From NCBI RefSeq assembly GCF_004761865.1, contig NZ_SJDM01000013.1, positions 1 through 64,000 on the forward strand: a stretch of DNA of 64,000 bases, in the 5' to 3' direction. Shown piece by piece: positions 1 through 9,779 of this stretch. A program made the translations under genes and the position numbers. The notes beneath the pieces are model-generated. The model saw only the letters and a program-made list of their open reading frames with translations, searched no databases and was not told the DNA's origin. The DNA comes from Crenalkalicoccus roseus (GTDB taxonomy: Bacteria; Pseudomonadota; Alphaproteobacteria; Acetobacterales; Acetobacteraceae). Position 1 is the stretch's first letter, and each line of letters begins with the position of its first letter.

Positions 1-1055
1 AGCGGCGCGGCGGGCGGGGGGCGGCGCCAGGCGCCAGGGCGGGGGAGGGAGGGCGCCGGCACCGCCCCGCCCGCCCCCGCCGCCAGGGCGCGGCGCAGCG
101 CCGCGATCAGCAGCCCGCGCACCGCCGCCTCGTCGCGGAAGCGCAGCTCGGTCTTCATCGGGTGGACGTTCACGTCCACCGCCTCGGGCGGGATCTCGAG
201 GAACAGGGCCGCGACCGGGTGGCGGCCGGCGGCGATCAGGTCGCGGTAGGCGACGCGCAGCGCCGTGCGCAGCAGCGGGTCGCGCACCGGACGGCGGTTC
301 ACCACCAGGTGCTGCTCCGCCCCGGTGGCGCGGGTGTAGGCGGGCTGCGCGGCGAGGCCGGAGAGCGCCATCCCCCCCGCCTCGGCCGCCACCGGCACCG
401 CGGCGGCGGCGAAATCGGAGCCGAGCAGGTCGCGGATGCGCCCCTCGCGGTCGGCGGGGGCGAGGGCGAGCACCTCCCGCCCCTCGCTCTCGACGCGGAA
501 GGCGACGCCGGGCCAGGCCAGCGCCAGACGGCGCACCGCCTCCACCGCCTGCTCCGCCTCGGCGCGCGGGGAGCGCAGGAATTTCCGCCGCGCCGGCACG
601 GCGTGGAACAGGTCGCGCATCTCGACCCGCGTGCCGGGAGCGCCGGAGGCGGGCGCCACCGCCCCCTTGCGCCCGCCCTCGACCAGGATGGCGTGCGCAT
701 CGCCCCCCCTCGGGCGGGAGGTGATGGCAAGCCGCGCCACCGCGCCGATCGAGGGCAGCGCCTCGCCGCGGAAGCCGAGGGTGGCGATGCGGAACAGCGC
801 CGCCTCCTCCGGCAGCTTGGAGGTGGCGTGCCGCTCCACGGCGAGGGCGAGGTCCTCCGGCCCCATGCCGGCGCCGTCATCCTCCACGAGGATGCGGCCG
901 ATGCCGCCCTCCTCCAGCGTCACCGCGATGCGGGTCGCGCCGGCGTCGAGGGCGTTCTCCACCAGCTCCTTCACCACCGCCGCCGGCCGCTCCACCACCT
1001 CGCCGGCGGCGATGCGGTTGGCGGTGGTCTCGGGGAGGATGCGGATGGCGCCCAT
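1..1055 (-). CDS. mutL: DNA mismatch repair protein MutL (C-terminal part outside window)
   Basis: MutL is the ATP-driven matchmaker that couples MutS mismatch recognition to downstream excision. The minus-strand reading from 1055 begins MGAIRILPETTANRIAAGEV, the hallmark MutL N-terminus. The GHKL ATPase residues ELVENALDAGAT follow, then the DDGAGM and GFRGEAL motifs. Only about 350 residues of the ATPase and transducer part are present. The regulatory C-terminal domain lies beyond the left edge, so an endonuclease motif cannot be judged. The gene lies 22 bases downstream of pgi on the same strand and is probably cotranscribed with it. The last visible part is becoming Pro/Ala-rich, as in a MutL linker. 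Confidence 0.95.
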   Translation of the reverse strand, partial: MGAIRILPETTANRIAAGEVVERPAAVVKELVENALDAGATRIAVTLEEGGIGRILVEDDGAGMGPEDLALAVERHATSKLPEEAALFRIATLGFRGEALPSIGAVARLAITSRPRGGDAHAILVEGGRKGAVAPASGAPGTRVEMRDLFHAVPARRKFLRSPRAEAEQAVEAVRRLALAWPGVAFRVESEGREVLALAPADREGRIRDLLGSDFAAAAVPVAAEAGGMALSGLAAQPAYTRATGAEQHLVVNRRPVRDPLLRTALRVAYRDLIAAGRHPVAALFLEIPPEAVDVNVHPMKTELRFRDEAAVRGLLIAALRRALAAGAGGAVPAPSLPRPGAWRRPPPAAP

Positions 1056-1077
1056 GCGTGCGGCGGGAAGGGCCGTT

Positions 1078-2736
1078 TCAGCCGCCCTGGGCCGCGGCCA
1101 GGATCTCCCGCATCAGCCCCTCGGTCGAGGCGTCGTGCGCGCCGGGCCGGGGCGCGCCCGCCTCCAGCTCCGGCAGGATGGCGCCGGCGAGCTGCTTGCC
1201 GAGCTCCACCCCCCACTGGTCGAAGGCGTTGATGTTCCAGAGCGCGCCGAGGCAGAACACCTTGTGCTCGTAGAGCGCGACAAGCTGGCCGAGGGTGAAG
1301 GCGTCGAGGTGCGGCAGCAGGATGGCCGCGCTCGGCCGGTCGCCGGGAAAGACGCGGTGCGGCAGGAGGCGCGCCACCTCGGCCTCCGCCAGCCCCGCCT
1401 TCTGCATCTCCGCCTTCGCCTCGGCCGCGGTCTTGCCGCGCATCAGCGCCTCGGCCTGGGCGAGGCCGTTGGCGAGCAGCTTGCGGTGGCTGTCGGCGTG
1501 GGGGTGGTCGGGGCGCGCCACCAGGATGATATCGCAGGGCACCGGCGTGGTGCCCTGGTGGATCAGCTGCATGAAGCTGTGCTGCGCGTTGGTCCCCGGC
1601 TCACCGAACACCACCGGGCCGGTGGCGTGCGCCACCAGCGTGCCCGCGAGGGTGACCCGCTTGCCGAGGGATTCCATCTCGAGCTGCTGCAGATGCGCGG
1701 GCAGCCGCGCCAGCCGCTCGTCATAGGGCAGCACGGCGCGGGCCGGGTAGCCGAGGCCGTTGACGTGCCACACCTCCGCCAGCGCCAGCAGCGCCGGCAG
1801 GTTGTCGGCGAGCGGCGCGGACAGGAAATGCTCGTCCATCGCCCGCGCCCCGGCAAGCAGCCGGGCGAACCCCTCCCAACCGAGCGCCAGCGCGAGGGAA
1901 AGGCCGATCGAGGACCACAGGGAGAACCGCCCGCCCACCCAGTCGCGGAAGGGGAAGACGCGGTCGGAGCGGATGCCGAAGGCCGAGGTGGCGTGCAGGT
2001 TGGTGGACAGCGCCGCCATGTGCTCCGCCACCGCCTGCGGCCCGAGCGCGGCGCGCAGCCACTCCCGCACCAGCGCGGCGTTGGTCATGGTCTCCTGGGT
2101 GGTGAAGGTCTTGGAGGCCACCAGCACCAGGGTGCGCCGCGGGTCGAGGCGGGGCCGCACCTCCTCCCAGGCATGGGCGTCCACATTGGCGAGGTAGTGG
2201 GCGCGCATCGGGCAGGCCGGGGTCCACAGCGCGCGGGCCACCATGGCCGGGCCGAGGTCGGAGCCGCCGATGCCGATGTTCAGCACATCGGTGAAGCGCT
2301 CCCCGGTGGCGCCGCGGATGGCGCCGCCGTGCACGCCCTCGGTGAAGGCGCGCATGCGCGCGAGGGTGGCGTGCACCTCCTTCGAGGCGTCCTCCTCCCC
2401 GGCGCGGAAGGCGGCCCGGCGCGGGGCGCGCAGCGCCATGTGCAGCACCGCGCGGTCCTCGGTGGCGTTCACCTTCTTCCCCGCCGCCATGGCGGCACGC
2501 TTGCCCTCCAGCTCGGCGGCGCGGGCGAGGTCGAGGAGCGCGGCCAGCACCTCCTCGGTCAGCGAGGTCTTGGAGAGGTCGAGCAGCAGCTCGCCGGCGC
2601 GGCGGGAGAAGCGGGCGAAGCGCTCCGGATCGGCCGCGAAGAGCGGGCGGATGGCGCCCGGCGCCGAGCCGTCCCGCCGAGGGGTGCCCGCCAGGGCGCC
2701 GATCCGTGCCCAGCACGCCGCCACGCTCTCCGCCAT
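1078..2736 (-). CDS. pgi: Glucose-6-phosphate isomerase
   Basis: Cytosolic enzyme interconverting glucose 6-phosphate and fructose 6-phosphate, for gluconeogenesis and the sugar-phosphate pool. The 552-residue product has the usual family length. It carries the sugar-isomerase signatures NIGIGGSDLGP and GGRFSLWSSIGL and the C-terminal INAFDQWGVELGK block. The ATG at 2736 is preceded by an AAGGAGG-type Shine-Dalgarno. An extended -10 box lies further upstream, so transcription probably starts here and continues into mutL. Pairing with mutL is a chance operon with no obvious shared function. Identification is secure. Confidence 0.97.
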   Translation of the reverse strand: MAESVAACWARIGALAGTPRRDGSAPGAIRPLFAADPERFARFSRRAGELLLDLSKTSLTEEVLAALLDLARAAELEGKRAAMAAGKKVNATEDRAVLHMALRAPRRAAFRAGEEDASKEVHATLARMRAFTEGVHGGAIRGATGERFTDVLNIGIGGSDLGPAMVARALWTPACPMRAHYLANVDAHAWEEVRPRLDPRRTLVLVASKTFTTQETMTNAALVREWLRAALGPQAVAEHMAALSTNLHATSAFGIRSDRVFPFRDWVGGRFSLWSSIGLSLALALGWEGFARLLAGARAMDEHFLSAPLADNLPALLALAEVWHVNGLGYPARAVLPYDERLARLPAHLQQLEMESLGKRVTLAGTLVAHATGPVVFGEPGTNAQHSFMQLIHQGTTPVPCDIILVARPDHPHADSHRKLLANGLAQAEALMRGKTAAEAKAEMQKAGLAEAEVARLLPHRVFPGDRPSAAILLPHLDAFTLGQLVALYEHKVFCLGALWNINAFDQWGVELGKQLAGAILPELEAGAPRPGAHDASTEGLMREILAAAQGG

Positions 2737-2768
2737 CGCCCGCGCTCCTCCTTCTCCCTGTCCGGTCG

Positions 2769-2777
2769 CTTATACCA
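2769..2777 (-). promoter_or_regulatory. Candidate extended -10 promoter of pgi-mutL
   Basis: On the minus strand the sequence reads TGGTATAAG, an extended -10 (TG-N-TATAAG). It lies about 33 bases before the pgi start codon and just upstream of a purine-rich Shine-Dalgarno. No good -35 is placed 17 bases away, which fits an extended -10 promoter. Seen by eye only. Confidence 0.35.
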
Positions 2778-2851
2778 GCGGCCCCGGGAGAGGGGCCGAT
2801 CAAGCGCCTGCGGGGCCGCGCCCGGGCCCGTTCCGCCCGTGGCGGCACCAT

Positions 2852-2878
2852 GCCGGGGGGCGGATCCGCGCCCCCGGC
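2852..2878 (-). terminator. GC-rich hairpin after the M16 peptidase operon
   Basis: A stem of seven G-C pairs (GGGGGCG / CGCCCCC) around GATCCG, extended by three pairs beyond a one-base bulge. It starts 8 bases past the stop codon of the second M16 gene. There is no T-tract, so it may stabilise the RNA 3' end or assist Rho-type termination rather than be a classic intrinsic terminator. Confidence 0.4.
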
Positions 2879-2885
2879 CCTCCCC

Positions 2886-4142
2886 CTACAGCCCGACCGG
2901 CTGCCCCGCCACCACCGCCGAGAGCGTCTCCGGCCGCAGCAGCCGCGCCGAGACCGCCGCCACCCGCCCCCGGGTCAGCGCCGCGAGGCGCGCCGCGCGC
3001 CCCTCCAGCCAGTCGAGCGGCCGGCCGTTCTGGCGCATGGCGACCAGCGTGTCGGCGATGCGCCGGCTGTCGCTGAACTGCAGCGGCATGGAGCCGGTGA
3101 GGAAGGCGACGGCGTCGGCGAGCTCCGCCTCCGAGGGGCCGTTCGCCGCCATCAGCGCCCATTCCTCGCGCAGCACCGCGAGCGTCTCGGCGACGCGGGC
3201 ATTCTCGGTGGCGACGCTGCCGGCGATGACGGCGTGGCCGAACAGCACGCTGAGCCCGGCGCCGATGCCGTAGGCGAGGCCGCGCCGCTCCCGCACCGCC
3301 TGCATCAGGCGGGAGGTGAAGCCGCCCCCCGCCAGCACCCGCAGCGCCACCTGCGCCGCCTCCCACTCCGGGTCGCGCACCGGCAGCCCGTCCTGGCCGA
3401 ACACCACGGCGGATTGCGGGGAGGCGAGGCCGATCACCTCCTGCCCGAAGGGGCGGAAGGGCGGCAGGGGCGGCAGGGCGGGCGGCGCGCCGGGCGGCAG
3501 GGGGGCGAACAGCGCCTCCATCGCCTCGGCGAGGCGAGCGGGGGTGATGGCGCCGGCGGCGCCGATCAGCAGCCCCTCGCGGTGGATCTGGCGGTCCAGC
3601 GCCGCGCGCAGCGCCGGGATGGTGACGCCGGCGAGGCTCTCCTCGGTGCCGCCGCTCTGCCGCCCGGCCGGGTGGGCGGGGAAGGCATGGGCCCAGAAGG
3701 CGCGGCCGGCCTGGCCGCGCGGCGTCTCCAGCGTGCGCCGCGCCGCCGCCATGGCGCGGGCGCGCACCCGCTCCACCGCGTCCTCGTCGAGCCGCGGCTC
3801 GGCCATGGCGAGGCGCGCCAGCCGCACCGCCTCGGGCAGCGCGTCGGCCAGGGTGCGGAAGCCGCCGTCGAAGCTGTCGCGCCCGGCGGAGAAGGTGAGC
3901 CCGATCGCGGCGTCGCGCAGCGCATCGGCGAAGGCGACGGCGCCGAGCGGTCCCGCCCCCTCGGTCAGCAGGGCGGCGGCCATGCCGGCCGTGCCCTCCT
4001 GCCCCTCCGGGTCGAGCGCGGCGCCGCCGCGCCAGGACCAGGAGAGGGCGACCACCGGAATCGCGTGGTCCTCGACCAGCCAGGCGGTCAGGCCGGCGGC
4101 GCGGACCTCCTGGATCGGCAGGGTGAAGCCGCGCCCGCTCAC
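2886..4142 (-). CDS. M16 family peptidase-like protein, non-catalytic partner
   Basis: A 418-residue insulinase/M16-fold protein. Where the family has the zinc motif HxxEH near the N-terminus, this protein reads GTAGMAAALLTEGAG, so the zinc ligands and the catalytic Glu are missing. The C-terminal half keeps the conserved substrate-binding segment with RERRGLAYGIGAG. The GTG start at 4142 overlaps the stop of the upstream M16 gene (GTGA), so the two are translationally coupled. They very likely form the active-plus-inactive heterodimer typical of bacterial and mitochondrial M16B peptidases. No signal peptide is evident with this start, although the partner has one. That mismatch is worth noting, because both subunits should share a compartment. 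Confidence 0.9.
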   Translation of the reverse strand: MSGRGFTLPIQEVRAAGLTAWLVEDHAIPVVALSWSWRGGAALDPEGQEGTAGMAAALLTEGAGPLGAVAFADALRDAAIGLTFSAGRDSFDGGFRTLADALPEAVRLARLAMAEPRLDEDAVERVRARAMAAARRTLETPRGQAGRAFWAHAFPAHPAGRQSGGTEESLAGVTIPALRAALDRQIHREGLLIGAAGAITPARLAEAMEALFAPLPPGAPPALPPLPPFRPFGQEVIGLASPQSAVVFGQDGLPVRDPEWEAAQVALRVLAGGGFTSRLMQAVRERRGLAYGIGAGLSVLFGHAVIAGSVATENARVAETLAVLREEWALMAANGPSEAELADAVAFLTGSMPLQFSDSRRIADTLVAMRQNGRPLDWLEGRAARLAALTRGRVAAVSARLLRPETLSAVVAGQPVGL

Positions 4143-5545
4143 GCCGGGCCTCCCCGCTGCGGGGCGGCCGGGCCGGGCAGCAGCCAGCCGGTGGCGTGCA
4201 GCCCGTTGCCGAGCACGGCGCGCCCGGCCTCCGTCACCTGCGGGAGCGTCACCTCGCGCAGCCGGCGCGGCCAGAACTCCACCAGTTCGAGCGGCAGGCC
4301 AATGGCGAGCGCGCTGCCGATCAGCCGCGGCACGGCACCGATGGAATCGAGGGTCAGCACCGCGCCGGCGGTGATCTGGCGCACCGCGCGCGACAGCTCC
4401 GCCGCGGTCGGTCCCTCCTGCAGCAGCCGCTCCAGCACCGCATCGAGCGCCGCCTCCAGCCGGTCGGGCGCGACGCCGGGGCGGGGGGTGGCGGAGAGGG
4501 CGAAGGTCGCCGCCCCCGCCACCTCGCCGTGGTAGGAGCAGGCGGCGGTGGTGGCGAGGCCGGTCTCGACCAGCGCCGCATGCATCCGGCTGCCCGGCCC
4601 GCCGCCGAGGAGATGCGCCAGCACCTCGAGCGCCCAGGCCTGGTCCGGATCGCCCCAGGTCAGGCTCGGCGCGGCGAAGCTGCGCAGCAGCAGCGCCTCG
4701 CGCACCAGCGGGTCCTCGCGCACCAGGCGGGGCTCGAGCGGCGCGGCGGGGGGCGGGGCGCGGTCGCGGGCGCGGTGGGGGCGGGCGGGGACGGGGGCGT
4801 AGAACTGCTCGACGAGGCGGCGCAGCTCCGCCTCCCGCACGTCCCCGGCCACCACCAGCACGGCGTTGGCGGGGGCGTAGCGCTGCTCGAAGAAGGCGAG
4901 CATGTCCTCGCGCGTGATGGCGCGGATCTCCTCCTCCCAGCCGATGATCGGCCGGCCGCGCCAGTGCTGCGGGCCCCAGAGGGCGGCGTCGAAGGCCTCG
5001 ACGAAGCGGGCGCGGGGGTTGCTGTCGGTGCGCTGGCGGCGCTCCTCCAGCACCACGGCGCGCTCGGGCTCCACCTGGTCCTCGGGGATCAGCGGGGCGG
5101 CGAAGCGGTCGGCCTCCATGCGCATCACCAGGGGCAGGCGGGAGGCCTCGACATGCTGGTGGTAGGCGGTGACGTCGCGGGAGGTGAAGGCGTTGTCCTG
5201 CCCGCCTTCGCGCGCCACGGCGAGGGAGAAGGCGCCGGGGGGGACGTTGCGGCTGCCCTTGAACATCATGTGCTCGAGGAAATGCGCGAGCCCCGAGCGG
5301 CCCGGCGGGTCCTCCCCCCCGCCGGCGGCGTAGAACAGGTACTGCGCGGCCACGGGCACCCGGCGGCTCTCCGCCAGCACCACGCGCAGCCCGTTCGCCT
5401 CGGTCCAGGCGAGGGCGCCGAACAGCGGGCGCTCGGCGAGCGCCTCCGCCTGGCGGTCGGGGGCGAGGGCGGGGTCGGCGATGGCGGGCATCGCCAGCGC
5501 CGCGGGCAGGGCGGCGGCGGTGCGGAGGGCGGTGCGGCGTGTCAT
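4139..5545 (-). CDS. M16 family zinc metallopeptidase, catalytic subunit, exported
   Basis: A 468-residue zinc peptidase of the M16B (pitrilysin-like) group. It has HFLEH (residues 88-92) and downstream acidic ligands around residues 167-168. The start at 5545 gives MTRRTALRTAAAL followed by an alanine-rich hydrophobic stretch to about residue 27. This is a Tat-like or Sec signal, so action in the periplasm is likely. An ATG three codons upstream (5554) is possible, but the GGAGG spacing suits 5545 better. It is coupled to the inactive M16 partner by GTGA. The adjacency to lspA and a DUF3035 lipoprotein is one I recall from other alphaproteobacteria. The substrate is unknown. Confidence 0.9.
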   Translation of the reverse strand: MTRRTALRTAAALPAALAMPAIADPALAPDRQAEALAERPLFGALAWTEANGLRVVLAESRRVPVAAQYLFYAAGGGEDPPGRSGLAHFLEHMMFKGSRNVPPGAFSLAVAREGGQDNAFTSRDVTAYHQHVEASRLPLVMRMEADRFAAPLIPEDQVEPERAVVLEERRQRTDSNPRARFVEAFDAALWGPQHWRGRPIIGWEEEIRAITREDMLAFFEQRYAPANAVLVVAGDVREAELRRLVEQFYAPVPARPHRARDRAPPPAAPLEPRLVREDPLVREALLLRSFAAPSLTWGDPDQAWALEVLAHLLGGGPGSRMHAALVETGLATTAACSYHGEVAGAATFALSATPRPGVAPDRLEAALDAVLERLLQEGPTAAELSRAVRQITAGAVLTLDSIGAVPRLIGSALAIGLPLELVEFWPRRLREVTLPQVTEAGRAVLGNGLHATGWLLPGPAAPQRGGPA

Positions 5546-5613
5546 CGGCGGCATCGCCTCCAGATGGGCCGCGCGTCCCGCGGCGCAAAGGGTGGGGGCG
5601 CGCCCCGGCCGGG

Positions 5614-6186
5614 TCAGAAGATGCTCTCGAACAGGCGGGTGATCGGGTTGCTGCTGCGGCGCGGCTGCACCACCGGCGTCTCGCCCTCGGTCGGGTCGCG
5701 GCCGAGGGCGGCGTTCTCGCGCAGCCGCTGGCTCTCCCGCCGCGCATCCACGGCGATGCCGGGCGGCTCGGGCTCGCGCCAGAACATCAGCCGGTCCACG
5801 AGCGCCCGGTCGCCGCGTTCGAGCCGCAGGCTCTCCTCGTCCACCCGGCGGCGGATGTCGGAGGAGACCGGCCCGCCGGCCTGGGCGAGCAGCGCCGCCT
5901 CGCCCGCCGTCGGCACCTGGCTGCCGCCAAGCAGGGCGCCCGGCGCCAGGGTCGCCTCCGCCGCCTGGCGGGGGGTGTATTCCTGCGGGCGGGCGGCGCC
6001 GGGGCGCGGCGAGGGCAGATCGCCGAGCGAGGGCGGCATGGAGAGCGGCGCGCGCGTCGTCACCTGGAACTCGTCCGGCGCGTCGCGGGTGAAGCCGAAC
6101 TGGCGCGCCGTGTTCGGCCCGCAGGCGGCGAGCGCGGCCAGCGCGGCCAGGGCCAGGAGCCCGTGCAGGGGGCGGCGTAGGGTCAT
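5614..6186 (-). CDS. DUF3035 family lipoprotein
   Basis: A 190-residue protein starting [20 protein letters not shown] and then ACGPN, a lipobox with Cys at about residue 22. The mature protein is therefore predicted to be lipid-anchored after LspA processing. It matches the DUF3035 family found next to lspA in many alphaproteobacteria: a Pro-rich N-terminus, a conserved middle with RRVDEES, and a C-terminal ITRLFESIF tail. It overlaps lspA by 4 bases (ATGA). Function is unknown. The position between the lipoprotein signal peptidase and two exported peptidases points to an envelope role. Confidence 0.85.
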   Translation of the reverse strand: MTLRRPLHGLLALAALAALAACGPNTARQFGFTRDAPDEFQVTTRAPLSMPPSLGDLPSPRPGAARPQEYTPRQAAEATLAPGALLGGSQVPTAGEAALLAQAGGPVSSDIRRRVDEESLRLERGDRALVDRLMFWREPEPPGIAVDARRESQRLRENAALGRDPTEGETPVVQPRRSSNPITRLFESIF

Positions 6187-6719
6187 GGCGAATCCTTAGT
6201 CTGCGCCCGGCGGCCGAACAAGGCATCGGCCAGCAGCACCGCGACCCCGCAGACGATGGCCGCGTCGGCCAGGTTGAAGACGTACCAGTGCCAGCCCCAG
6301 GCGTGGACATCCACGAAGTCCACCACCGCCCCGAAGCGGAGCCGGTCGATGATGTTGCCGACCGCGCCGCCGATGACGGCGCCGAGGGCGGCGGCGACCA
6401 GCCGCGTCTCCGCCCGCGCCATCCAGCGCAGCAGGAACAGGGCGATGGCGGCGGCGAGCACGGCCAGGATCAGGTGGTTCAGCGGCCCCTCCCCGGCCAG
6501 CAGCCCGAAGGTGACGCCGCGGTTCCAGACCATGGTGAGGTCGAGCCCGACCGGCCCGAGGGAGAGGAGGGGGATGTGCCGCACCTCCGGCAGCCGCGCC
6601 ACCTCCAGGATCCACCACTTGCTGAGCTGGTCGGCGACCAGCAGGGCGAGCGCCACGGCGAGGCCGAGGCCGAGCCGGCCCCGCGCGCCCACCGCCGCCC
6701 GCATCGCCGCGCCGCTCAC
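6183..6719 (-). CDS. lspA: Lipoprotein signal peptidase
   Basis: Inner-membrane aspartyl peptidase that removes the signal peptide from prolipoproteins at the lipobox. The product has four hydrophobic segments. The catalytic aspartates are recognisable in [15 protein letters not shown] and FNLADAAI. An early ADQLSKWW motif and NRGVTFGLL are also family signatures. The GTG at 6719 overlaps the ileS stop (GTGA) and suits translational coupling. An ATG at 6704 gives a 15-base shorter gene and cannot be excluded. The ileS-lspA order is widely conserved, and the next gene encodes a lipoprotein that LspA would process. Confidence 0.94.
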   Translation of the reverse strand: MSGAAMRAAVGARGRLGLGLAVALALLVADQLSKWWILEVARLPEVRHIPLLSLGPVGLDLTMVWNRGVTFGLLAGEGPLNHLILAVLAAAIALFLLRWMARAETRLVAAALGAVIGGAVGNIIDRLRFGAVVDFVDVHAWGWHWYVFNLADAAIVCGVAVLLADALFGRRAQTKDSP

Positions 6720-9538
6720 GCCGCCTGCCGGGGCAGCGCCTCGACCACCGCCTCGCAGCGGCGGCACAGGCCGGGATGGCGGGGGGAGGCGCCGACCTCG
6801 GGCAGCACGCGCCAGCAGCGCTCGCACTTGGCGCCGGGGGCGGGGCGGAACACCGCCCTCGGCTCCGTCTCGGCCTCGGCCAGGGCGAAGCCGGAGACGA
6901 TGCAGACCTCCGCCCATTCCTCCGGCGCCAGCAGCGCCCGGTCGGGGGCAGGCAGGTGGAGCACCGGCGCCGCCTGCAGGCTGGCGCCCATCTCCCCCGC
7001 CGCCCGCGCCCGTTCCAGCTCCGCCGTCACCAGGCCGCGCAGCGCGCGGATGCGTGCCCACCGCTCCGCCAGCGCCGCGTCCTTCCACCCCTCCGGCACC
7101 AGGGGGAAGTCGAGCAGGTGGACCGACCCCTCCTCGTCCGGGAAGCGCGCGAGCCACGCCTCCTCCGCGGTGAACACCAGCGCCGGGGCGAGCCAGGCGC
7201 AGAGGCAGCGGTGCAGCACGTCGAGCACCGTGCGCGCGGCGCGCCGGCGCGGGCTGTCCGGCGCGTCGCAGTAGAGCGCGTCCTTGCGGATGTCGAAGTA
7301 GAAGGCCGAGAGGTCGGTGGCGCAGAAGGCGTGGATCTCGGGATAGACGCCGGTCCAGTCATGCGTCTCGACCGCGCGGCGGAGGCGCGCGTCGAGCTCG
7401 GTCAGGCGGTGCAGCACCCAGCGCTCCAGCTCCGGCAGCGCGGCGTAGGGCACCGTCTCGGCATCGGTGAAGCCGTCGAGGTTGCCGAGCAGCCAGCGCA
7501 GCGTGTTGCGGATGCGGCGGTAGAGCTCCGCCTGCTGCTTCAGGATCTCCGGCCCGATGCGCTGGTCCTCGGTGAACTCGGTGTTCATCACCCACAGGCG
7601 CAGGATGTCGGCGCCGTACTGCCTCAGCACCTCCTGCGGCGCGGTGACGTTGCCGAGCGACTTCGACATCTTCCGCCCCTGCTCGTCGAGCGTGAAGCCG
7701 TGCGTCAGCACCGCGCGGAAGGGCGCGACGCCGTTGGTGCCGACGCTCTCCAGCAGCGAGGAGTGGAACCAGCCGCGGTGCTGGTCCGAGCCCTCCAGGT
7801 AGAGGTCGGCCGGGAAGGGCAGGCCGCGCCCGCCCGCCTCGCCCAGCACGAAGGCATGGGTCGAGCCGCTCTCGAACCACACGTCCACGATGTCCGTCAC
7901 CTGCTCGTACTCGTCCGGGTTCCGGCCCGGCCCGAGGAAGCGCGCCGCGGCGCCCGGCTTGTACCAGGCATCGGCGCCCTCCTCGCGGAAGGCGGCGACG
8001 ATGCGCGCCATCACCGCCTCGTCGCGCAGCGGCTCGCCGGTGCGCCGCTCGACGAAGACGGCGATCGGCACGCCCCAGGCGCGCTGGCGGCTGATGCACC
8101 AGTCCGGCCGCGCCGCCACCATGCTGCCGATGCGGTTCCGCCCCGCCTCGGGGACGAAGCGCGTCGCCGCGATCGCCGCCAGCGCCTTCTCGCGGATGCG
8201 GTTGGCGTCGTCCATGGCGATGAACCACTGGGGCGTCGCGCGGAAGATCACCGGCTTCTTGGAGCGCCAGGAATGCGGGTAGCTGTGCGTCAGCCTGCCC
8301 TTCGCCACCAGCGTCCCGGCCGCCTCGCAGGCGGCGTAGATGGCCTCATGCGCCCTGAACACGTGCAGCCCGGCGAAGCCCGGCGCCTGGTCGGTGAAGG
8401 TGCCGTCGTCGTTCACCGTCTCCGGAACCGGCAGGCCGTGGGCGCGGCCGAGGGCGAAGTCGTCCTCGCCATGGCCGGGGGCGATGTGGACGAAGCCGGT
8501 GCCGGCCTCGGTGGTGACGAAGTCGCCCGCCAGCAGGGGCACCTCGAACTCGTAGCCGCGCCCGCGCAGCGGGTGCGCCGCGACGGCGCCGGCGAGTTCC
8601 GCCCCCTTCAGCACGCGCCGGATGGTATGGGCGCCGAGGCCCGCGTCCTTCTCGAATTGCGGCAGCAGCGGCAGCGCGACGAGCAGCCGCTCGCCCACGC
8701 GCAGCTGGCTGCCCTCCGCCACCCCCTCCACATGCACGAGCGCGTAGTCGATCTCCTCCCCGTAGGCGACGGCGCGGTTGCCGGGGATGGTCCAGGGGGT
8801 GGTGGTCCAGATCACCACGCTCGCGCCCACCAGGTCCGCCGCGGCGGCGCGCAGCAGCGGGAAGCGCGCCCAGAGGGTGGGGGAGACGTGATCGTGGTAC
8901 TCGATCTCCGCCTCGGCCAGCGCGGTCTTCTCGACCGGGCTCCACATCACCGGGCGCAGGCCGCGATAGAGCGAGCCGTTCATCAGGAACTTGCCGATCT
9001 CGGCCGCGATCGCCGCCTCCGCCGCGAAGTCCATGGTGGCGTAGGGCCGCCACCAGTCGCCGGCGACGCCGAGGCGGATGAACTCCTGCCGCTGCACGCC
9101 GAGCCAGTGCTCGGCATAGGCGCGGCACTCGGCGCGGAAGTCGAGCACCGGCACCGCATCCTTGTCCTGGCCCCTGGCCCGGTACTCCTCCTCGACCTTC
9201 CACTCGATCGGCAGGCCGTGGCAGTCCCAGCCGGGGACGTAGTCCGCGTCCTTGCCTGCCATCTGCGCGGCGCGGTTGATCACGTCCTTCAGGATCTTGT
9301 TCAGCGCGTGGCCGATGTGCAGCGGCCCGTTGGCGTAGGGCGGTCCGTCGTGCAGCACGAACTTCTCCCGCCCCCGCGACCGCTCGCGCAGCCGCTCCCA
9401 CAGGCCGAGGCGCTGCCAGCGCTCCAGCCAGTGCGGCTCGCGCCGCGGCAGGTCGCCCTTCATGGGGAAGGAGGTCCGGGGCAGGAAGACGGTGCCGCGA
9501 TAGTCGCGGGTCTCGGCGTCGGCGGGGCTGTCGGTCAT
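6716..9538 (-). CDS. ileS: Isoleucyl-tRNA synthetase
   Basis: Charges tRNA-Ile in the cytosol. The 940-residue protein has the class I HIGH motif in [16 protein letters not shown], the KMSKSLGN loop and an editing (CP1) domain with [16 protein letters not shown]-terminal zinc finger is built from CERC and CRRC. Length and domain order match bacterial IleRS. It is the first gene of a minus-strand operon with lspA, DUF3035 and the M16 pair. The 240-base gap to the divergent hemW must hold its promoter; I saw no tRNA-like or T-box-like leader there. Confidence 0.97.
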   Translation of the reverse strand: MTDSPADAETRDYRGTVFLPRTSFPMKGDLPRREPHWLERWQRLGLWERLRERSRGREKFVLHDGPPYANGPLHIGHALNKILKDVINRAAQMAGKDADYVPGWDCHGLPIEWKVEEEYRARGQDKDAVPVLDFRAECRAYAEHWLGVQRQEFIRLGVAGDWWRPYATMDFAAEAAIAAEIGKFLMNGSLYRGLRPVMWSPVEKTALAEAEIEYHDHVSPTLWARFPLLRAAAADLVGASVVIWTTTPWTIPGNRAVAYGEEIDYALVHVEGVAEGSQLRVGERLLVALPLLPQFEKDAGLGAHTIRRVLKGAELAGAVAAHPLRGRGYEFEVPLLAGDFVTTEAGTGFVHIAPGHGEDDFALGRAHGLPVPETVNDDGTFTDQAPGFAGLHVFRAHEAIYAACEAAGTLVAKGRLTHSYPHSWRSKKPVIFRATPQWFIAMDDANRIREKALAAIAATRFVPEAGRNRIGSMVAARPDWCISRQRAWGVPIAVFVERRTGEPLRDEAVMARIVAAFREEGADAWYKPGAAARFLGPGRNPDEYEQVTDIVDVWFESGSTHAFVLGEAGGRGLPFPADLYLEGSDQHRGWFHSSLLESVGTNGVAPFRAVLTHGFTLDEQGRKMSKSLGNVTAPQEVLRQYGADILRLWVMNTEFTEDQRIGPEILKQQAELYRRIRNTLRWLLGNLDGFTDAETVPYAALPELERWVLHRLTELDARLRRAVETHDWTGVYPEIHAFCATDLSAFYFDIRKDALYCDAPDSPRRRAARTVLDVLHRCLCAWLAPALVFTAEEAWLARFPDEEGSVHLLDFPLVPEGWKDAALAERWARIRALRGLVTAELERARAAGEMGASLQAAPVLHLPAPDRALLAPEEWAEVCIVSGFALAEAETEPRAVFRPAPGAKCERCWRVLPEVGASPRHPGLCRRCEAVVEALPRQAA

Positions 9539-9779
9539 CGGTGCGGTTCCGGGCGGCCGGCGGGGCGGCGGCGGGTCGTGCGGGCGTGGCGCGGGCAGGG
9601 GTCCCCGGCCCTCGCCCCGGCCTCGGGCGGTGGTCCGCTACCGGCCGGCGCGGGCGAAGGCCGGGCCGCTAATTCGCAGGATCGCCATCTGGGCCATCGG
9701 GCGGGTTATGGGGATGCCGGCCGGGCCGGGTCAAGCAGCGCGCTCGACGCCCGCCCCGCCGGCGCCCCATATCCCCGCC

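Noticed and set aside
436-3273. A 945-codon plus-strand frame opposite mutL and pgi
   Set aside because: Low-complexity Arg/Ser/Ala translation; the minus strand encodes clear MutL and Pgi motifs.
9539-9779. tRNA or T-box leader before ileS
   Set aside because: No cloverleaf or T-box consensus could be traced; only GC-rich non-coding sequence and presumed divergent promoters are seen.
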